Positions 27,503-37,945 of a stretch of DNA of 64,000 bases are shown piece after piece. The position numbers were made by a program, and so were the translations under genes. Positions within the stretch are counted from its first letter, which is position 1, and each line of letters begins with the position of its first letter. This stretch comes from Microvirga sp. 17 mud 1-3 (GTDB lineage Bacteria; Pseudomonadota; Alphaproteobacteria; Rhizobiales; Beijerinckiaceae), in NCBI RefSeq assembly GCF_003151255.1, contig NZ_CP029481.1, forward strand, positions 1,860,001 through 1,924,000, written 5' to 3'. The notes under the pieces were generated by a model that was not told the DNA's origin, did no database searches, and saw only the letters and a list, made by a program, of their open reading frames with translations.

Positions 27503-29598
27503 TGCAGGATATGCGTTGGGCCAATCCGGGGACTAACGTAAGCGGTTCGATGTCGATCCACGCCTTGCCGGCCCCGATTACCGCGAAAATTCTGGTGGTC
27601 GACGACGATCACCGGAACCTGATTGCCGTCGAGGAAGTCCTTCGCGCGACGGGGGTCGAGATTGTGACCGCCGATTCCGGCGAGGCTGCTCTGCGTCAGG
27701 TGCTTCAGGAGGATTTCGCCGTCATCCTCCTCGACGTCCAGATGCCGCGCCTGAATGGTTATGATGTTGCAAGTATGATCCGCAACCGCCCACGCTCCTC
27801 GCGTGTGCCCATTCTGTTCCTGACGGCCTATAACAAGGATGATCTCCACGTCTTCAAAGGCTACTCGGCCGGCGCCGTGGACTATGTTTTTAAGCCAATC
27901 GAACCGCTGATCCTCAAGTCGAAGGTCGGCGTCTTTGTGGACCTTTACCGAAAGACCGAGGAAATCAGGCGCCAGGGCGAGCAGGAGCGTCTCCTGCTTA
28001 TGGAAAACCTGCGGGTTCGCGGCGAGAAGCTCCGGGCGGAACAGGCCTTGCGCCATCGCGAGGAGCACCAATCCATCGTCCTGAAATCCCTGCCGATTGC
28101 CCTCTATACCGCCTCCCTTCAGGAGGATCATCGGCAGCTCCACTTCACGAATGAGAGCATCGAGCGCATTACGGGCTTCAAACCGAGTGCGTTTCTCACA
28201 AGTCCGGATTTCTGGTCTTCCCGCGTCCACCCGGAGGATCGGGACCACGTGCTGCAGCAACTCGGCCGGCTTGCGGAGGAGGGGGCGGTCAGCCTCGAAT
28301 ACCGTTGGCGCTGCGCCGACGACGTGGAACGCTATTTCCTGGACCAGACCGTTCTCATGCGGGATGCCGAGGGGCGGCCCCGAGAATTCTTCGGGATGTG
28401 GTTCGATATCACCGAACGCAAGCAGATGGAGCAGAACTTGCTCCATGCCAGCAAGTTGGAGGCGATCGGGCGCCTCACCGGCGGCATCGCACATGATTTC
28501 AACAATATGCTGAGCGTGGTCATCGGCAATCTCGACCTCTTGCGGAAATCCATCGAGGGGAACAAGCGAGCCGAGCGGCGTGTCGGAATGGCCATCGAGA
28601 GCGCGCAACATTGTGCGGATCTAACACATAGACTCCTGACATTTTCGCGGCGTCAGTCGCTCCAGTTGTCGACCATCGACGTGAACGTCCTGATGCCGAG
28701 TCTTTTGGAGTTGATGCGGCGGACGCTCGGTGAGCGCATCAATGCGACCCTCCGCTCGGCAGGCGAGATCTGGCCAGTTCGCGTGGACCGTGCGCAGTTC
28801 GAGGCTGCGCTCCTGAACCTCGCCGTCAACGCCCGCGACGCCATGCCTGAAGGGGGCGATCTCACAATCACCATCGAGAACCAGGTTGTCGGCGAGGGCA
28901 GGGCCGTTTCGAGCGGCGAGTTCGTCGTGATCGCCGTAAGTGACACCGGGATCGGAATGGTGCCGGAGGTTGTGGAGCGCGTGTTCGAGCCGTTCTTTAC
29001 CACGAAGGAGAGCGGGAAGGGCACCGGTCTCGGGCTGAGCATGGTCTATGGCTTCGTGCAGCAATGCCAGGGCCATATTGAAGTCGAGAGTGTGCCGAAT
29101 GGCGGCACGACGATCCGCATCTTCCTGCCCCGTTGCCGGGAGACTGCAGAGGCTTCAGGGAGCGCGCAGGCCTCCACGGCCCATCCATTCGGAAACGGAC
29201 GGGTCGTGCTGGTCGTAGAGGACAATCCCGCCGTGCGCCAGGTGGCGACCTCGACGCTTCGCTCCCTTGGTTTCAATGTCGTTTCGGCCGAGTCAGGGGA
29301 TCAGGCTGCCGAGATGATAAAATCATGTCCTGAGGTGAGCCTTGTGCTCTCCGACGTACGAATGCCGGGGGAACTGTCCGGCATCGATCTCGCGCGTCTC
29401 ATCCAACGTGAGATGCCCCATATCAAGGTTCTGCTGACGACGGGCTATTTCGACGGAGAGGACACGGCCGAGGACTTCAGTGTGCTCTACAAGCCATACC
29501 GAGCCGTGGATCTTGCGGAAAAGATCCAATCTCTGATGAAGCCCGACCAACCCGATGAAGACGCGGACGCTCTGGAGAGGTTCGCAGCGGAGGCATGA
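27499..29598 (+). CDS. Hybrid histidine kinase, receiver-PAS-kinase-receiver
   Basis: A 699-residue soluble kinase that starts inside the stop of the HAMP-array kinase (ATGA). Domains: an N-terminal receiver (about 30-150; [11 protein letters not shown], Asp79 in [11 protein letters not shown]), a short coiled coil, a PAS domain (about 190-305; [20 protein letters not shown] and the PAC part [17 protein letters not shown]), HisKA with His332 in [12 protein letters not shown], an ATPase domain ([33 protein letters not shown]) and a C-terminal receiver ([15 protein letters not shown]). The H-box AHDFNN is of the NtrB-like type. With a receiver at the front, it may take phosphate from the first kinase; that is inference. 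The convergent GGDEF gene ends 19 bp after it. Confidence 0.93.
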   Translation: MMQDMRWANPGTNVSGSMSIHALPAPITAKILVVDDDHRNLIAVEEVLRATGVEIVTADSGEAALRQVLQEDFAVILLDVQMPRLNGYDVASMIRNRPRSSRVPILFLTAYNKDDLHVFKGYSAGAVDYVFKPIEPLILKSKVGVFVDLYRKTEEIRRQGEQERLLLMENLRVRGEKLRAEQALRHREEHQSIVLKSLPIALYTASLQEDHRQLHFTNESIERITGFKPSAFLTSPDFWSSRVHPEDRDHVLQQLGRLAEEGAVSLEYRWRCADDVERYFLDQTVLMRDAEGRPREFFGMWFDITERKQMEQNLLHASKLEAIGRLTGGIAHDFNNMLSVVIGNLDLLRKSIEGNKRAERRVGMAIESAQHCADLTHRLLTFSRRQSLQLSTIDVNVLMPSLLELMRRTLGERINATLRSAGEIWPVRVDRAQFEAALLNLAVNARDAMPEGGDLTITIENQVVGEGRAVSSGEFVVIAVSDTGIGMVPEVVERVFEPFFTTKESGKGTGLGLSMVYGFVQQCQGHIEVESVPNGGTTIRIFLPRCRETAEASGSAQASTAHPFGNGRVVLVVEDNPAVRQVATSTLRSLGFNVVSAESGDQAAEMIKSCPEVSLVLSDVRMPGELSGIDLARLIQREMPHIKVLLTTGYFDGEDTAEDFSVLYKPYRAVDLAEKIQSLMKPDQPDEDADALERFAAEA

Positions 29599-29617
29599 TC
29601 ACAGCCGGACGGCAAGG

Positions 29618-30631
29618 TCACTCATCCACGACACAACAGTCCCGCCCTGACTGCTTCGCCCGGTAAAGTGCCGTGTCGGCTCGGGCGATGAGCGTCTCGG
29701 AGTCGAGTGCGGCGCTTGGATCCGACACGACGATCCCGACACTCGCCGTCACCCGCTCGCCCACTCCGTGAGGGTGTGGCATGGCGGCTTCCGCGACGGC
29801 CTTTCGGATCGAGCGGGCGACGTCCGTGGCGCCGGCCTTGTCGGTGTCCGGAAGGATCAGCGCGAATTCCTCGCCGCCATAACGGGCGGCCACGTCGTCA
29901 GGCCGACGAACAGCGGATCCCAGAATGCGGCCGAAAACCCGCAGCACGTCGTCCCCTGCCTGATGGCCCCGCGCGTCGTTCAGGAGTTTGAAATAATCCA
30001 GGTCGATGAGCAGGAGCGAGAGCGGCGTCACGATCCTTCTGGCCCTCAGGACGGCACGATCGAGGGCCGTGTCGAAGCCTCTGCCGTTCCGGAGGCCCGT
30101 GAGCGCACAGGTCTCGGCAAGGTGAGCGAGTTCGCGGTTGTGCCGCCACAGCTCGAGCTCGTCCATCGCCACCGCGCCGAGATCGGTCAGCGCGCCAAGG
30201 TCCACCTGCGAGGCGTCCTGCGCGTCACGCTTGAGCACACACAGGGACGCAACGGCCGCGCCATCCTCCGTCAACAAAGGCACGCCGGCATAGAAGCGGA
30301 ACGGAAGGTAAGGGACAACGGGGTGTCCATCGAGCCGCGGATCCGTTCTCATGTCGCCGAAAACGAGCGGCTCGCCGGACGCGATCACGATCTGGCAGAC
30401 GCTCTTGTCCCGCTCGATCCAGGGCGCAACGCCATCAGAGGTCGCGGACTTCATCCACTGGTAGCGCTCGTCGATAAAGCCCAGGAAGGCGACATCCGCT
30501 TGATAGAAGCGGGCGGCAAGGCGCGTCACCCGGTCGAAGCGCTCGTCCCTGGGCGTATCCATGATTCCGCAGGCATGGAGAAATTCGAGCCGCGCGTTTT
30601 CATTGGCCGGCGGCGGAGGTACGACGAACAC
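29618..30631 (-). CDS. GAF-GGDEF diguanylate cyclase
   Basis: A 337-residue cytosolic enzyme predicted to make cyclic-di-GMP. The N-terminal GAF domain covers about residues 24-165 (ERFDRVTRLAARFYQADVAF, with VCQIVIASGEPLVFGDM in the middle). The GGDEF domain covers about 170-335, with DYFKLLNDARGHQAGDDVL (metal and substrate loop), the active-site RYGGEEFALILPD and the typical end ADTALYRAKQSGRDC. The signature is GGEEF, an accepted active form. I see no RxxD inhibitory site immediately before it. A GAF domain suggests control by a small ligand or redox state. It ends 19 bp from the kinase operon, facing it. Confidence 0.93.
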   Translation of the reverse strand: MFVVPPPPANENARLEFLHACGIMDTPRDERFDRVTRLAARFYQADVAFLGFIDERYQWMKSATSDGVAPWIERDKSVCQIVIASGEPLVFGDMRTDPRLDGHPVVPYLPFRFYAGVPLLTEDGAAVASLCVLKRDAQDASQVDLGALTDLGAVAMDELELWRHNRELAHLAETCALTGLRNGRGFDTALDRAVLRARRIVTPLSLLLIDLDYFKLLNDARGHQAGDDVLRVFGRILGSAVRRPDDVAARYGGEEFALILPDTDKAGATDVARSIRKAVAEAAMPHPHGVGERVTASVGIVVSDPSAALDSETLIARADTALYRAKQSGRDCCVVDE

Positions 30632-30784
30632 TCCAAACTCCTCTAAGGCTCTAAAAGGCCTATAGGGGCTCTCGGCCCAGGTCTCAAGCAGCGCAGGAAA
30701 CAGGCCACCGCTCCATCCTCGTCCCGGATCTCAAGCCGGGAGCCCACTTTCCGTATGGCAATCGTCGCGGAGGAAACGGGCCGC

Positions 30785-30913
30785 TCATCGATGGCAATGG
30801 TAGCCGCCTGCCTTCCGGTCATGATGACATCCGTTCCGGTCGAGCCCGCCGGGATGGGCATAGGCGGTACCGAGAGTGGCCAGGATGAGAAGGGCTGCCC
30901 CGAGACATTTCAT
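30785..30913 (-). CDS. YHYH-type small secreted protein
   Basis: Only 42 residues. The start at 30913 has a strong ribosome binding site (AGGAGG, 5-7 bp). The signal peptide is MKCLGAALLILATLGTAYA, and the 23-residue mature part is HPGGLDRNGCHHDRKAGGYH followed by CHR. The pattern HxGG-x-D-x2-GCH-x3-K-x-G-x-YHCH is typical of small YHYH proteins, which are thought to bind a metal through the His/Cys cluster. The mature protein is almost nothing but that motif. It is transcribed away from the FMN reductase end with an AT-rich 140-bp upstream region. Overlapping frames lack such signals. Confidence 0.8.
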   Translation of the reverse strand: MKCLGAALLILATLGTAYAHPGGLDRNGCHHDRKAGGYHCHR

Positions 30914-31055
30914 GTTCGCCTCCTGACGTTCCGTTCGACGTCGAGGAGATTGATTCAACTTATGCGGGCGATTCGCAACATTGCATCTACAAGTTATATT
31001 CTTACGCAGCGTCACGGCTGGACCGGACCTGGAGGGCCCGAGACGCCCTGCAATG

Positions 31056-31574
31056 TCAGGAGTGGCCTTCGCTCCCACACGCCTCGACGAAGGCTGCGAG
31101 GCCGGTCCGCAGGGCCTGCGCAATCTCCGGTTCGTCAGCACTTCTGTTGCGCAGCTCCACCGCCACGTCCGCCTCCGGCACGAGCCGTGCCGACATGGTG
31201 GTAAGCACTTCCCGCAAGGCGGCCTGGGCATGCGAGGCGCGGGGCGACGTGTTGATGAGCATCACGGGCTTGCCCGGAAAGTCCGGCATGCCGACGAGCC
31301 AATCGAGCGCGTTCTTGAAGCTGCCCGGAATGCCGTGCGCATATTCGGGACAGGCGATCACCACCCCATCCGCCGCCGCCACCTGCCGCCGCAGCTCCAC
31401 GACGCTCTCCGGCAACGCGCTCATCTCCACGTCATGGTTGAAATGGGGCAGGGCGCCGATGCCGTCATACAGCGCAACTGCGACACCCTCCGGCGCAAGC
31501 TTCTGCAGCGCACGCAATGCGCCGGTGTTAAGCGAGCCCGCGCGCAGGCTGCCGGAGAGGGCGAGGAGGTGCAT
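31056..31574 (-). CDS. NADPH-dependent FMN reductase family protein
   Basis: A 172-residue flavodoxin-like protein. The FMN phosphate loop is GSLRAGSLNTGALRALQ at about residues 8-24, and the second FMN site is CPEYAHGIPGSFKNALDWL at about 75-93. Both are characteristic of the NADPH-dependent FMN reductase / azoreductase / chromate reductase family (ChrR/YieF-like). It is cytosolic, probably dimeric, and could reduce quinones, chromate or azo compounds; the substrate is not clear from the sequence. It is the last high-GC gene before the low-GC islet, whose ATPase gene ends 41 bp upstream on the same strand. Confidence 0.88.
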   Translation of the reverse strand: MHLLALSGSLRAGSLNTGALRALQKLAPEGVAVALYDGIGALPHFNHDVEMSALPESVVELRRQVAAADGVVIACPEYAHGIPGSFKNALDWLVGMPDFPGKPVMLINTSPRASHAQAALREVLTTMSARLVPEADVAVELRNRSADEPEIAQALRTGLAAFVEACGSEGHS

Positions 31575-31614
31575 CAGCTAGTCTAAAGTTATTGGCAATG
31601 CAGACTGAGCATTA

Positions 31615-33380
31615 TTAACTTTCCGGCCAATTGTTCCTCAGATCTTCTGCAAATGTGCGGGCGTTAGCGAGTTCAGGATCCTGGCTGAGATCGCGCTGGA
31701 GTACCTCCGTAACCCATGCGGGGCCATGACCACTAACTGTTCGGCAGAAACCTTCTAGCTCACCTACCTCGACAAGGAAGAGTCCTGTGCTACGAAGAAA
31801 AGTGGCTAAGTTCTCGTAAGCAGTCAGTTGCTGACCACTCGGGATAAAAGCTTTTCCCATTTTCTTCGCTTCTGTCCAAGCTGACCCTTTCTTCAGAACA
31901 CTCCTAATCCTTCCTACGTCTCTTTCAGAGAGTGAAGAGGTTTTAATTTTATCAAAAACTCCCATGATTTCATTGCGAGCTTCTGTCGTAGAGATTCCAG
32001 TCCTTCGTTGCTCAATTGCAGTCCTAACTGTATTCCAATCCTTTTCGATTTTGGACCATTCACCCCTAGAGATTCTACGAGGTTACGGAGACCTGCTTCA
32101 TCGGCAAGAATGTCAAAGTCCACCACAACGCGAACCGGCACTCCAATAGCCTTTAGAGCTTGAACAATTGTTGCGATGCGACTCTTCCCTGCTCCGTACA
32201 CCAAGGCGATATCAGGACCGGAATTGTTGGCTGAGATTGCATCAAGCATCGCTCCATAGAAGCGACAATCCGCGTCACCCTCGCAAACGAGTACAGCATC
32301 GTGAAACAGGCCATCGAGTACTTTCGAGTATCGTAAAAGCGGGTCTGCCCAGACGTTGCGAACTGTCGTAGGGCTAAGCTCCCTTATGTAATTTACATCT
32401 CCGGCTCGTTGGATTCGGACTACTCGAACCCGAGGGCTAGAGTGATCTAGCATGCCTCGAAGAAAGTCTGTGCTATGAGTAGCAACAAGGAGCTGGCGGT
32501 CAGTTGGTGTTTCTTCCGCTAAAACTCTTCCGAGAGTTGTTGCCTGTGGAGGGTGAAGAAATGCCTCAGGTTCGTCTATAAGAATGATATCACGATCGGC
32601 AGCAAGCACACTTGCTAGAATACCAACGAAGGCACGGATACCATCGCCCTGATCGTTCACGGCCGGAAGCTGATTTACCGCTGTGCGAAAATCATTCGAC
32701 TGCCGGTCCTTCCCTTTGGGCAGCTTCGGTCGCTTTCCTGAATGAAGCATAACTTGCCGACCGGCTCCGCGATTTACAATGAGATTCTGTCTAAAGGCTC
32801 TAAAGAATATTCTATCAAGTCTCTCTTCGAGCTCATCATCGTCGTAAAGTCGATGAAGTGGGTGTGTAATTACTTCAGTAACTAGGTTTACAAGATCCAC
32901 GGGGTTAACAGCAGAAAGCCTCGCTTCTGTGCCAAGATGAAGTATCATTGTGTTGGCTAATGATTGAATGCCGTTTAAGTTGCGGTGGTCCCAGTTTATT
33001 GCCACTATTCCGCGGTGAATTGTGCCCACCATTGAAACTATATAATTGCCAAGGTGATCACGTCGGGCGGTTCTAGCGAGCCATTCCTCAACTTCTTGTC
33101 CTGTTTCAGAGGACTCAAATTCCACTCTAGTTGTCACCCTAGTTGGAAAATTCTGACCGTGAGCGAGGCGGCCATATATTTCTTTTAGGGCGGCGCTCTT
33201 TCCCGCGTTATTAGGCCCAACAAAAACGATAATTTCACCGGGCGTTAAGCCCATTATCGTTCCGTCGCTAAATTGGATTTCCTTTAGACGGGCATGAGGG
33301 CGTTCTGGTAGAGAGGGTGTTGTTACACCAGAAGGGCTCGCTTTATTTCGACCCCGAGCAGCCGGTGCCTTCTGTTGCAT
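31615..33380 (-). pseudogene. OLD-like ATPase-TOPRIM gene, broken by a one-base frameshift
   Basis: Intact, this would encode about 588 residues. The N-terminal ATPase has Walker A GPNNAGKS at 55-62, Walker B IILIDEPEAFLHPPQ and the ATHSTDF switch. A TOPRIM-like half follows, with CEGDADCRFYG (Glu367) and VVDFDIL (Asp421/Asp423). This order fits the OLD family of ATP-dependent nucleases, several of which defend against phage. After residue 439 the frame breaks at CCCC (32063-32066, plus strand): the first frame ends 49 residues later, while the coding sense resumes in the next frame as EWSKIEKDWNTVRTAIEQRR and runs to 31615. One base is missing, most likely from a G5 run. The GC content is visibly lower than around it. 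The start has AGGAG upstream. Confidence 0.8.
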
Positions 33381-33510
33381 TATTCTTCGCTCCTAACCAG
33401 TTTAGAGATTGCGCTTCATAGCAACTACGCATGGTCTGACGAGGATAATATTGAAGGTAGGCCGTTCTAGGAAAGTACTATTGTTATTTGCGCACTACTC
33501 TCTAACCGCA
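33381..33510. other. AT-rich flank of the islet
   Basis: An AT-rich non-coding stretch upstream of the OLD-like gene. It must hold that gene's promoter, but no clear -35/-10 pair stands out. No direct repeat, integrase or tRNA end is visible that would mark an insertion site. Confidence 0.4.
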
Positions 33511-33540
33511 GAAAAATGGTCGCCATTGCGGCGACCATTC
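33511..33540 (-). terminator. Rho-independent terminator of nrdJ
   Basis: AATGGTCGCC (33515-33524) pairs perfectly with GGCGACCATT (33530-33539) around a 5-base loop. Read on the minus strand, the hairpin is followed by a run of T. It lies 46 bp past the nrdJ stop. Confidence 0.88.
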
Positions 33541-33585
33541 AGGAAGTGTCAGGGTCTTAGTCAAGAAGCTTAGGTATTGTTGTTA

Positions 33586-36500
33586 CTAAGAACACCCCGT
33601 CGTGCTGCCGCACGTGTCGCACTTCAAACACGTCCCGTTCCGCACCAGCGTGAAGTTCGCGCATTCCGGACAGGCTTCGCCCACATAGCCTTTCATCTTG
33701 GCTTCCGCGCGCCGGTCGGCGAGGGACGGGGCCGTGAAGCCGAGTTTGGCGAGGTCGGCTTCGCCTACCTTTTCCTCGGCCTTCGCGGCGGGCTCTTCCT
33801 TCAGGGCGGTGGCGCCCATGGTGAGGCCCGTGGTGCCGGTGCGCTGGCCTGCGCCGTTTGCACCGCCTGTGCCGCTGGCACCGCCCGGGATGAGCATGAG
33901 GCGGTCGACGCTGCCGCGGGTGAAGCCGCGGGAGACGATTGCGGTGGCGGGGGCCGCTTCCGGCGCCTTGGACTGGGCTTCGCCCGAGCCGATGGTGGTG
34001 GGGCCGACTTCCGACGGGTCCACATGGGCGAGGTCGTTGCGGGCGAGATAGGAGACGGCGAGCTCGCGGAACACGTAGTCGATGATCGAGGTCGCGCTCT
34101 TGATGCGCTCGTTGCCCTGCACGAAGCCGGCCGGCTCGAAGCGCGTGAACGTGAAGGCCTCCACGTATTCCTCGAGCGGCACGCCGTATTGCAGGCCAAG
34201 TGAGATCGCGATGGCGAAGTTGTTCATCATGGCCCGGAAGGCCGCGCCTTCCTTGTGCATGTCGATGAAGATCTCGCCGAGGCGGCCGTCATCGTACTCG
34301 CCGGTGCGCAGGTAGACCTTGTGGCCGCCCACGACCGCCTTCTGGGTGTAGCCCTTGCGGCGGTCGGGCATCTTCTCGCGCTCGCGGATCGCCACCACGC
34401 GCTCGACCACCTTCTCGATGATCTTCTCCGAGAGGTTGGCGGCCTTGGCGGCGGCCGGCAGGGCGGTCAGCGCCTCGGCGGCTTCGTCCGCATCGTCCTC
34501 CTCGTCGGCGATGAGGGCCGCGTTGAGGGGCTGCGAGAGCTTGGAGCCGTCGCGGTAGAGGGCGTTGGCCTTCAGCGCCAGCTTCCACGAGAGCATGTAG
34601 GCGTTCTTGCAATCCTCGACCGTCGCCTCGTTCGGCATGTTGATGGTCTTGGAAATGGCGCCCGAGATGAAGGGCTGCGCCGCCGCCATCATGCGGATGT
34701 GGCTGTCGACCGAGAGGTAGCGCTTGCCGATCTTGCCGCAGGGATTGGCGCAGTCGAAGACCGGATAGTGCTCGACCTTCAGATGGGGCGCGCCCTCCAG
34801 GGTCATGGCGCCGCAGATGTGGATGTTCGCAGCCTCGATCTCGGCCTTCGAGAAGCCTAAGAAAGTGAGCAGATCGAAGGACGGGTCGTTCAGCTTCTCG
34901 GCCGGCACCTTCAGCGTGCCGGTCAGGAAGTCCTCGCCGAGGGTCCAGCGGTTGAACACGAACTTGATGTCGAAGGCGGATTTCAGGCCCTTCTCGACAG
35001 CATCGATCTTCTCGGACGTGAAGCCTTTCGCGGCGAGCGAGCCGGGATTGACGGCAGGCGCTTGGCGCATGGAGCCGTGGCCGACCGCATAGGCCTCGAT
35101 CTCGGCGATCTCGGATTCACGGTAGCCGAGCGCCCGCAGGGCGTCGGGCACGGCCCGGTTGATGATCTTGAAGTAGCCGCCGCCGGCGAGCTTCTTGAAC
35201 TTCACGAGCGCGAAGTCGGGCTCGATGCCGGTGGTGTCGCAATCCATCACGAGGCCGATCGTGCCGGTGGGCGCGATCACGGTGGCCTGCGCATTGCGGT
35301 AGCCGTTGGCCTCGCCGAGCTCGAGGGCCCGGTCCCAGGCGCGCTTGGCATGGGCGATCAGGCTCTGGTCGGGGCAGGAGACGGCATCGAGCGGCACGGG
35401 GTTGACGCTCAGGCCCTCATAGCCCTCCGCCAGGCCGTGCGCGGCGCGGCGATGGTTGCGGATGACGCGCAGCATGTGCTTCGCGTTCTTGGCATATTGC
35501 GGGAAGGGACCGAGCTCGCCGGCCATCTCGGCCGAGGTCGCATAGGACACGCCGGTCATGATGGCCGTGAGCGCGCCGCCGAGGGCGCGGCCAGCGTCGG
35601 AATCGTAGGGCAGGCCCATGGTCATGAGCAGGCCGCCGATATTGGCGTAGCCGAGGCCGAGGGTGCGGTACTCGTAGGAGAGCTCCGCGATCTCCCGCGA
35701 GGGGAACTGCGCCATCATGACGGAGATCTCGAGCACCACCGTCCAGAGGCGGCAGGCATGCTCGAAGGCGTCGGCGTCGAAGGACTTGGTGGCGCGGTCG
35801 TAGAACTGGAGCAGGTTGGCGGAGGCGAGGTTGCAGGCCGTGTCGTCCAGGAACATGTATTCCGAGCACGGATTCGAGGCCCGGATGCGGCCGCCTGCCG
35901 GGCAGGTGTGCCAGTCGTTCATGGTGGTGTTGAAGTGCAGGCCCGGATCGGCCGAGGCCCAGGCCGCATAGCCGATCTGCTCCCACAGGTCGCGGGCCTT
36001 CAGGGTCTTCAGCACCTTGCCGTCCTTGCGGGCGGTGAGCTTCCACTCGCCGTCCTTCTCGACAGCACGAAGGAAGTCGTCGGTGATGGAGACCGAGTTG
36101 TTGGAGTTCTGGCCAGACACCGTGAGGTAGGCGTCCGAATCCCAGTCGGTGTCGTAGATCGGGAAGTCGATATCCGTGTAGCCCTGGCGCGCGAACTGGA
36201 TGACGCGCTTGATGTAGTTGTCCGGGATCTGCACCCGGCGGGCCATCTTGATTTCCTTCTTCAGGGCCGGGTTCTTCTCCGGATCGAAGCAGGCATCGCC
36301 TTCGGCCTCGCAGTTCACGCAAGCCTTCATGATGGCCTTGAGGTGCTTGGCTGCGAGCTTGGAGCCGGTCACGAGGGCCGCGACCTTCTGCTCTTCCTTC
36401 ACCTTCCAGTCGATATAGGCCTCGATGTCCGGGTGATCGACGTCGACCACCACCATCTTGGCCGCCCGGCGGGTGGTGCCGCCGGACTTGATGGCGCCTG

Positions 36501-37293
36501 CCGCGCGGTCGCCGATCTTCAGGAACGACATCAGGCCCGAGGAGCGGCCGCCGCCCGAGAGCTTTTCGCCTTCGCCGCGCAGCTTCGAGAAGTTGGAGCC
36601 GGTGCCCGAGCCGTACTTGAACAGGCGCGCCTCGCGGACCCACAGGTCCATGATGCCGCCTTCGTTCACCAGATCGTCCTCGACGCCCTGGATGAAGCAG
36701 GCATGGGGCTGCGGGTGCTCATAGGCCGACTTGGACTTGGTCAGCTTGCCGGTCTTGTGGTCCACATAGAAGTGGCCCTGGCTCGGCCCGTCGATGCCGT
36801 AGGCCCAGTGCAGGCCGGTGTTGAACCATTGCGGGGAGTTGGGCGCCACCATCTGGTTGGCGAGCATGAAGCGCAGCTCGTCATAGAAAGCCTGCGCGTC
36901 CTCCTCGGACGAGAAATAGCCGCCCTTCCAGCCCCAATAGGTCCAGCAGCCGGCGAGCCGGTCGAAAACCTGCTTGGAGGAGATTTCGGAGCCGTAACGG
37001 CTCTCTTCCGGCAGCTCGGCGAGCGCGGCCTCGTCGGCCACGGAACGCCACAGCCAGGAGGGAACGTCGTTCTCCTCCACCTTCTTCAGGCGCGCCGGCA
37101 CCCCGGCTTTGCGGAAATACTTCTGGGCGAGCACGTCCGAGGCGACCTGGCTCCAGGTCTCCGGCACCTCGATATTGTCGAGCTTGAAGACGACCGAACC
37201 ATCCGGGTTGCGGATCTCGCTCGTGGCGAGCCGGAAGGCGAGGGAGGAATAGGGCGATTGCCCGCTTGTCGTATAACGCCGCTCGATCCGCAT
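33586..37293 (-). CDS. nrdJ: Class II (B12-dependent) ribonucleoside reductase
   Basis: This 1235-residue enzyme makes deoxyribonucleotides using adenosylcobalamin, with or without oxygen. Recognisable blocks include [15 protein letters not shown], the loop [40 protein letters not shown] (core NPCSE) and [20 protein letters not shown]. The C-terminus carries Cys-rich [21 protein letters not shown] for a zinc ribbon and the redox-active end GSTTGCS. The length matches the large alphaproteobacterial NrdJ. I chose the ATG at 37293 because AAGGA is 8 bp upstream, ahead of 37302. It ends at a perfect terminator and has two NrdR boxes about 290 bp upstream of its start. No class I nrdAB is in the window. 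Confidence 0.96.
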   Translation of the reverse strand: MRIERRYTTSGQSPYSSLAFRLATSEIRNPDGSVVFKLDNIEVPETWSQVASDVLAQKYFRKAGVPARLKKVEENDVPSWLWRSVADEAALAELPEESRYGSEISSKQVFDRLAGCWTYWGWKGGYFSSEEDAQAFYDELRFMLANQMVAPNSPQWFNTGLHWAYGIDGPSQGHFYVDHKTGKLTKSKSAYEHPQPHACFIQGVEDDLVNEGGIMDLWVREARLFKYGSGTGSNFSKLRGEGEKLSGGGRSSGLMSFLKIGDRAAGAIKSGGTTRRAAKMVVVDVDHPDIEAYIDWKVKEEQKVAALVTGSKLAAKHLKAIMKACVNCEAEGDACFDPEKNPALKKEIKMARRVQIPDNYIKRVIQFARQGYTDIDFPIYDTDWDSDAYLTVSGQNSNNSVSITDDFLRAVEKDGEWKLTARKDGKVLKTLKARDLWEQIGYAAWASADPGLHFNTTMNDWHTCPAGGRIRASNPCSEYMFLDDTACNLASANLLQFYDRATKSFDADAFEHACRLWTVVLEISVMMAQFPSREIAELSYEYRTLGLGYANIGGLLMTMGLPYDSDAGRALGGALTAIMTGVSYATSAEMAGELGPFPQYAKNAKHMLRVIRNHRRAAHGLAEGYEGLSVNPVPLDAVSCPDQSLIAHAKRAWDRALELGEANGYRNAQATVIAPTGTIGLVMDCDTTGIEPDFALVKFKKLAGGGYFKIINRAVPDALRALGYRESEIAEIEAYAVGHGSMRQAPAVNPGSLAAKGFTSEKIDAVEKGLKSAFDIKFVFNRWTLGEDFLTGTLKVPAEKLNDPSFDLLTFLGFSKAEIEAANIHICGAMTLEGAPHLKVEHYPVFDCANPCGKIGKRYLSVDSHIRMMAAAQPFISGAISKTINMPNEATVEDCKNAYMLSWKLALKANALYRDGSKLSQPLNAALIADEEDDADEAAEALTALPAAAKAANLSEKIIEKVVERVVAIREREKMPDRRKGYTQKAVVGGHKVYLRTGEYDDGRLGEIFIDMHKEGAAFRAMMNNFAIAISLGLQYGVPLEEYVEAFTFTRFEPAGFVQGNERIKSATSIIDYVFRELAVSYLARNDLAHVDPSEVGPTTIGSGEAQSKAPEAAPATAIVSRGFTRGSVDRLMLIPGGASGTGGANGAGQRTGTTGLTMGATALKEEPAAKAEEKVGEADLAKLGFTAPSLADRRAEAKMKGYVGEACPECANFTLVRNGTCLKCDTCGSTTGCS

Positions 37294-37945
37294 CGTCTTC
37301 ATCCTTCATGTCGAAGGCAAAACGCCTCCGGGCTGCGAAACGCCTCCGCAGCACTTAGCCCCGCGATAATTTTTTGACGCCCCCACGGCCCGTTTTGTCG
37401 GACCGCCACACAAGCACGCCCGAGTCTCGCCTCCTTCGGACGCCAGCGACCCCGCGGCAATCGGTTCGCCGCGCGGCTCTGACGCTGACTCTTGGGAGAT
37501 TCCAACCCCTCTTTTCAGGGGGGCTGCCGGTCTCGGATCGGCACTCCGGCAAGCTAGTCATCTTGAGAGCCCTGCGTCAAGAACTTGTAGCGACGACCGT
37601 GGTTCCGACTATATATAGTGGGCAAATGTTAAAAATGTGGAAAAGTTGCTAAGCCTCGGAGAATCCTTTCAGAATCCCGGCGCCGTTTTTTCGGAGTCTG
37701 GGAAGTGCCGTTCGGGCAACGCGGTTAACGCCGTCCGAACAGGCGGAAACCTTTTGCCGGCTCGGGTGAAGTGGAGGGCCGGGCAGGGGGCGCGAAAGCC
37801 TGCAGGGAGCAAGAAGAATCGCCCGGCGAATCGCGCTTTCGGCAGCTTCGGGAATCGGATGCAGGATGATCGCACCGGAAGGCTGGACTTCGCGCGGGCG
37901 TAAAGCCATATTCCGCGCAAATTGACGAACCCTTCGGCGGCAAAG
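37294..37945. other. Long leader and promoter region of nrdJ, divergent from NDUFA12
   Basis: About 650 bp without a supported gene. It holds the NrdR boxes (37575-37621), a C/G hairpin (CCCCT at 37506-37510 with AGGGG) and a GCCGG...CCGGC stem near 37526-37550. These would lie in the nrdJ leader. I looked for a B12 riboswitch core (GCCACTG) and did not find it. Confidence 0.5.
37575..37621 (-). promoter_or_regulatory. Pair of NrdR boxes upstream of nrdJ
   Basis: Box 1 is ACTATATATAGT (37608-37619), a perfect core of the NrdR consensus acaCwAtATaTwGtgt. Box 2 is CAAGAACTTG (37578-37587), degenerate but symmetric with CAA and TTG conserved. Their centres are 31 bp apart, three helical turns, the normal NrdR pair spacing. 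NrdR represses nrd genes when dATP is high. Box 1 probably overlaps the -10. Confidence 0.8.

Noticed and set aside
30643..30861. A 72-residue minus-strand frame overlapping the YHYH gene
   Set aside because: It has no ribosome binding site, while the overlapping 42-residue frame has a strong one, a signal peptide and a known motif.
31575..33585. Integrated mobile element with attachment sites
   Set aside because: The base composition suggests transfer, but I found no integrase, transposase, direct repeats or tRNA at the edges.
35062..37377. A 771-residue plus-strand open frame opposite nrdJ
   Set aside because: High-GC antisense frames are often open; the product looks like antisense composition, while nrdJ is certain.
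37294..37640. Cobalamin riboswitch before nrdJ
   Set aside because: I searched by eye for the B12-box core on the nrdJ strand and did not find it; the hairpins seen are generic.
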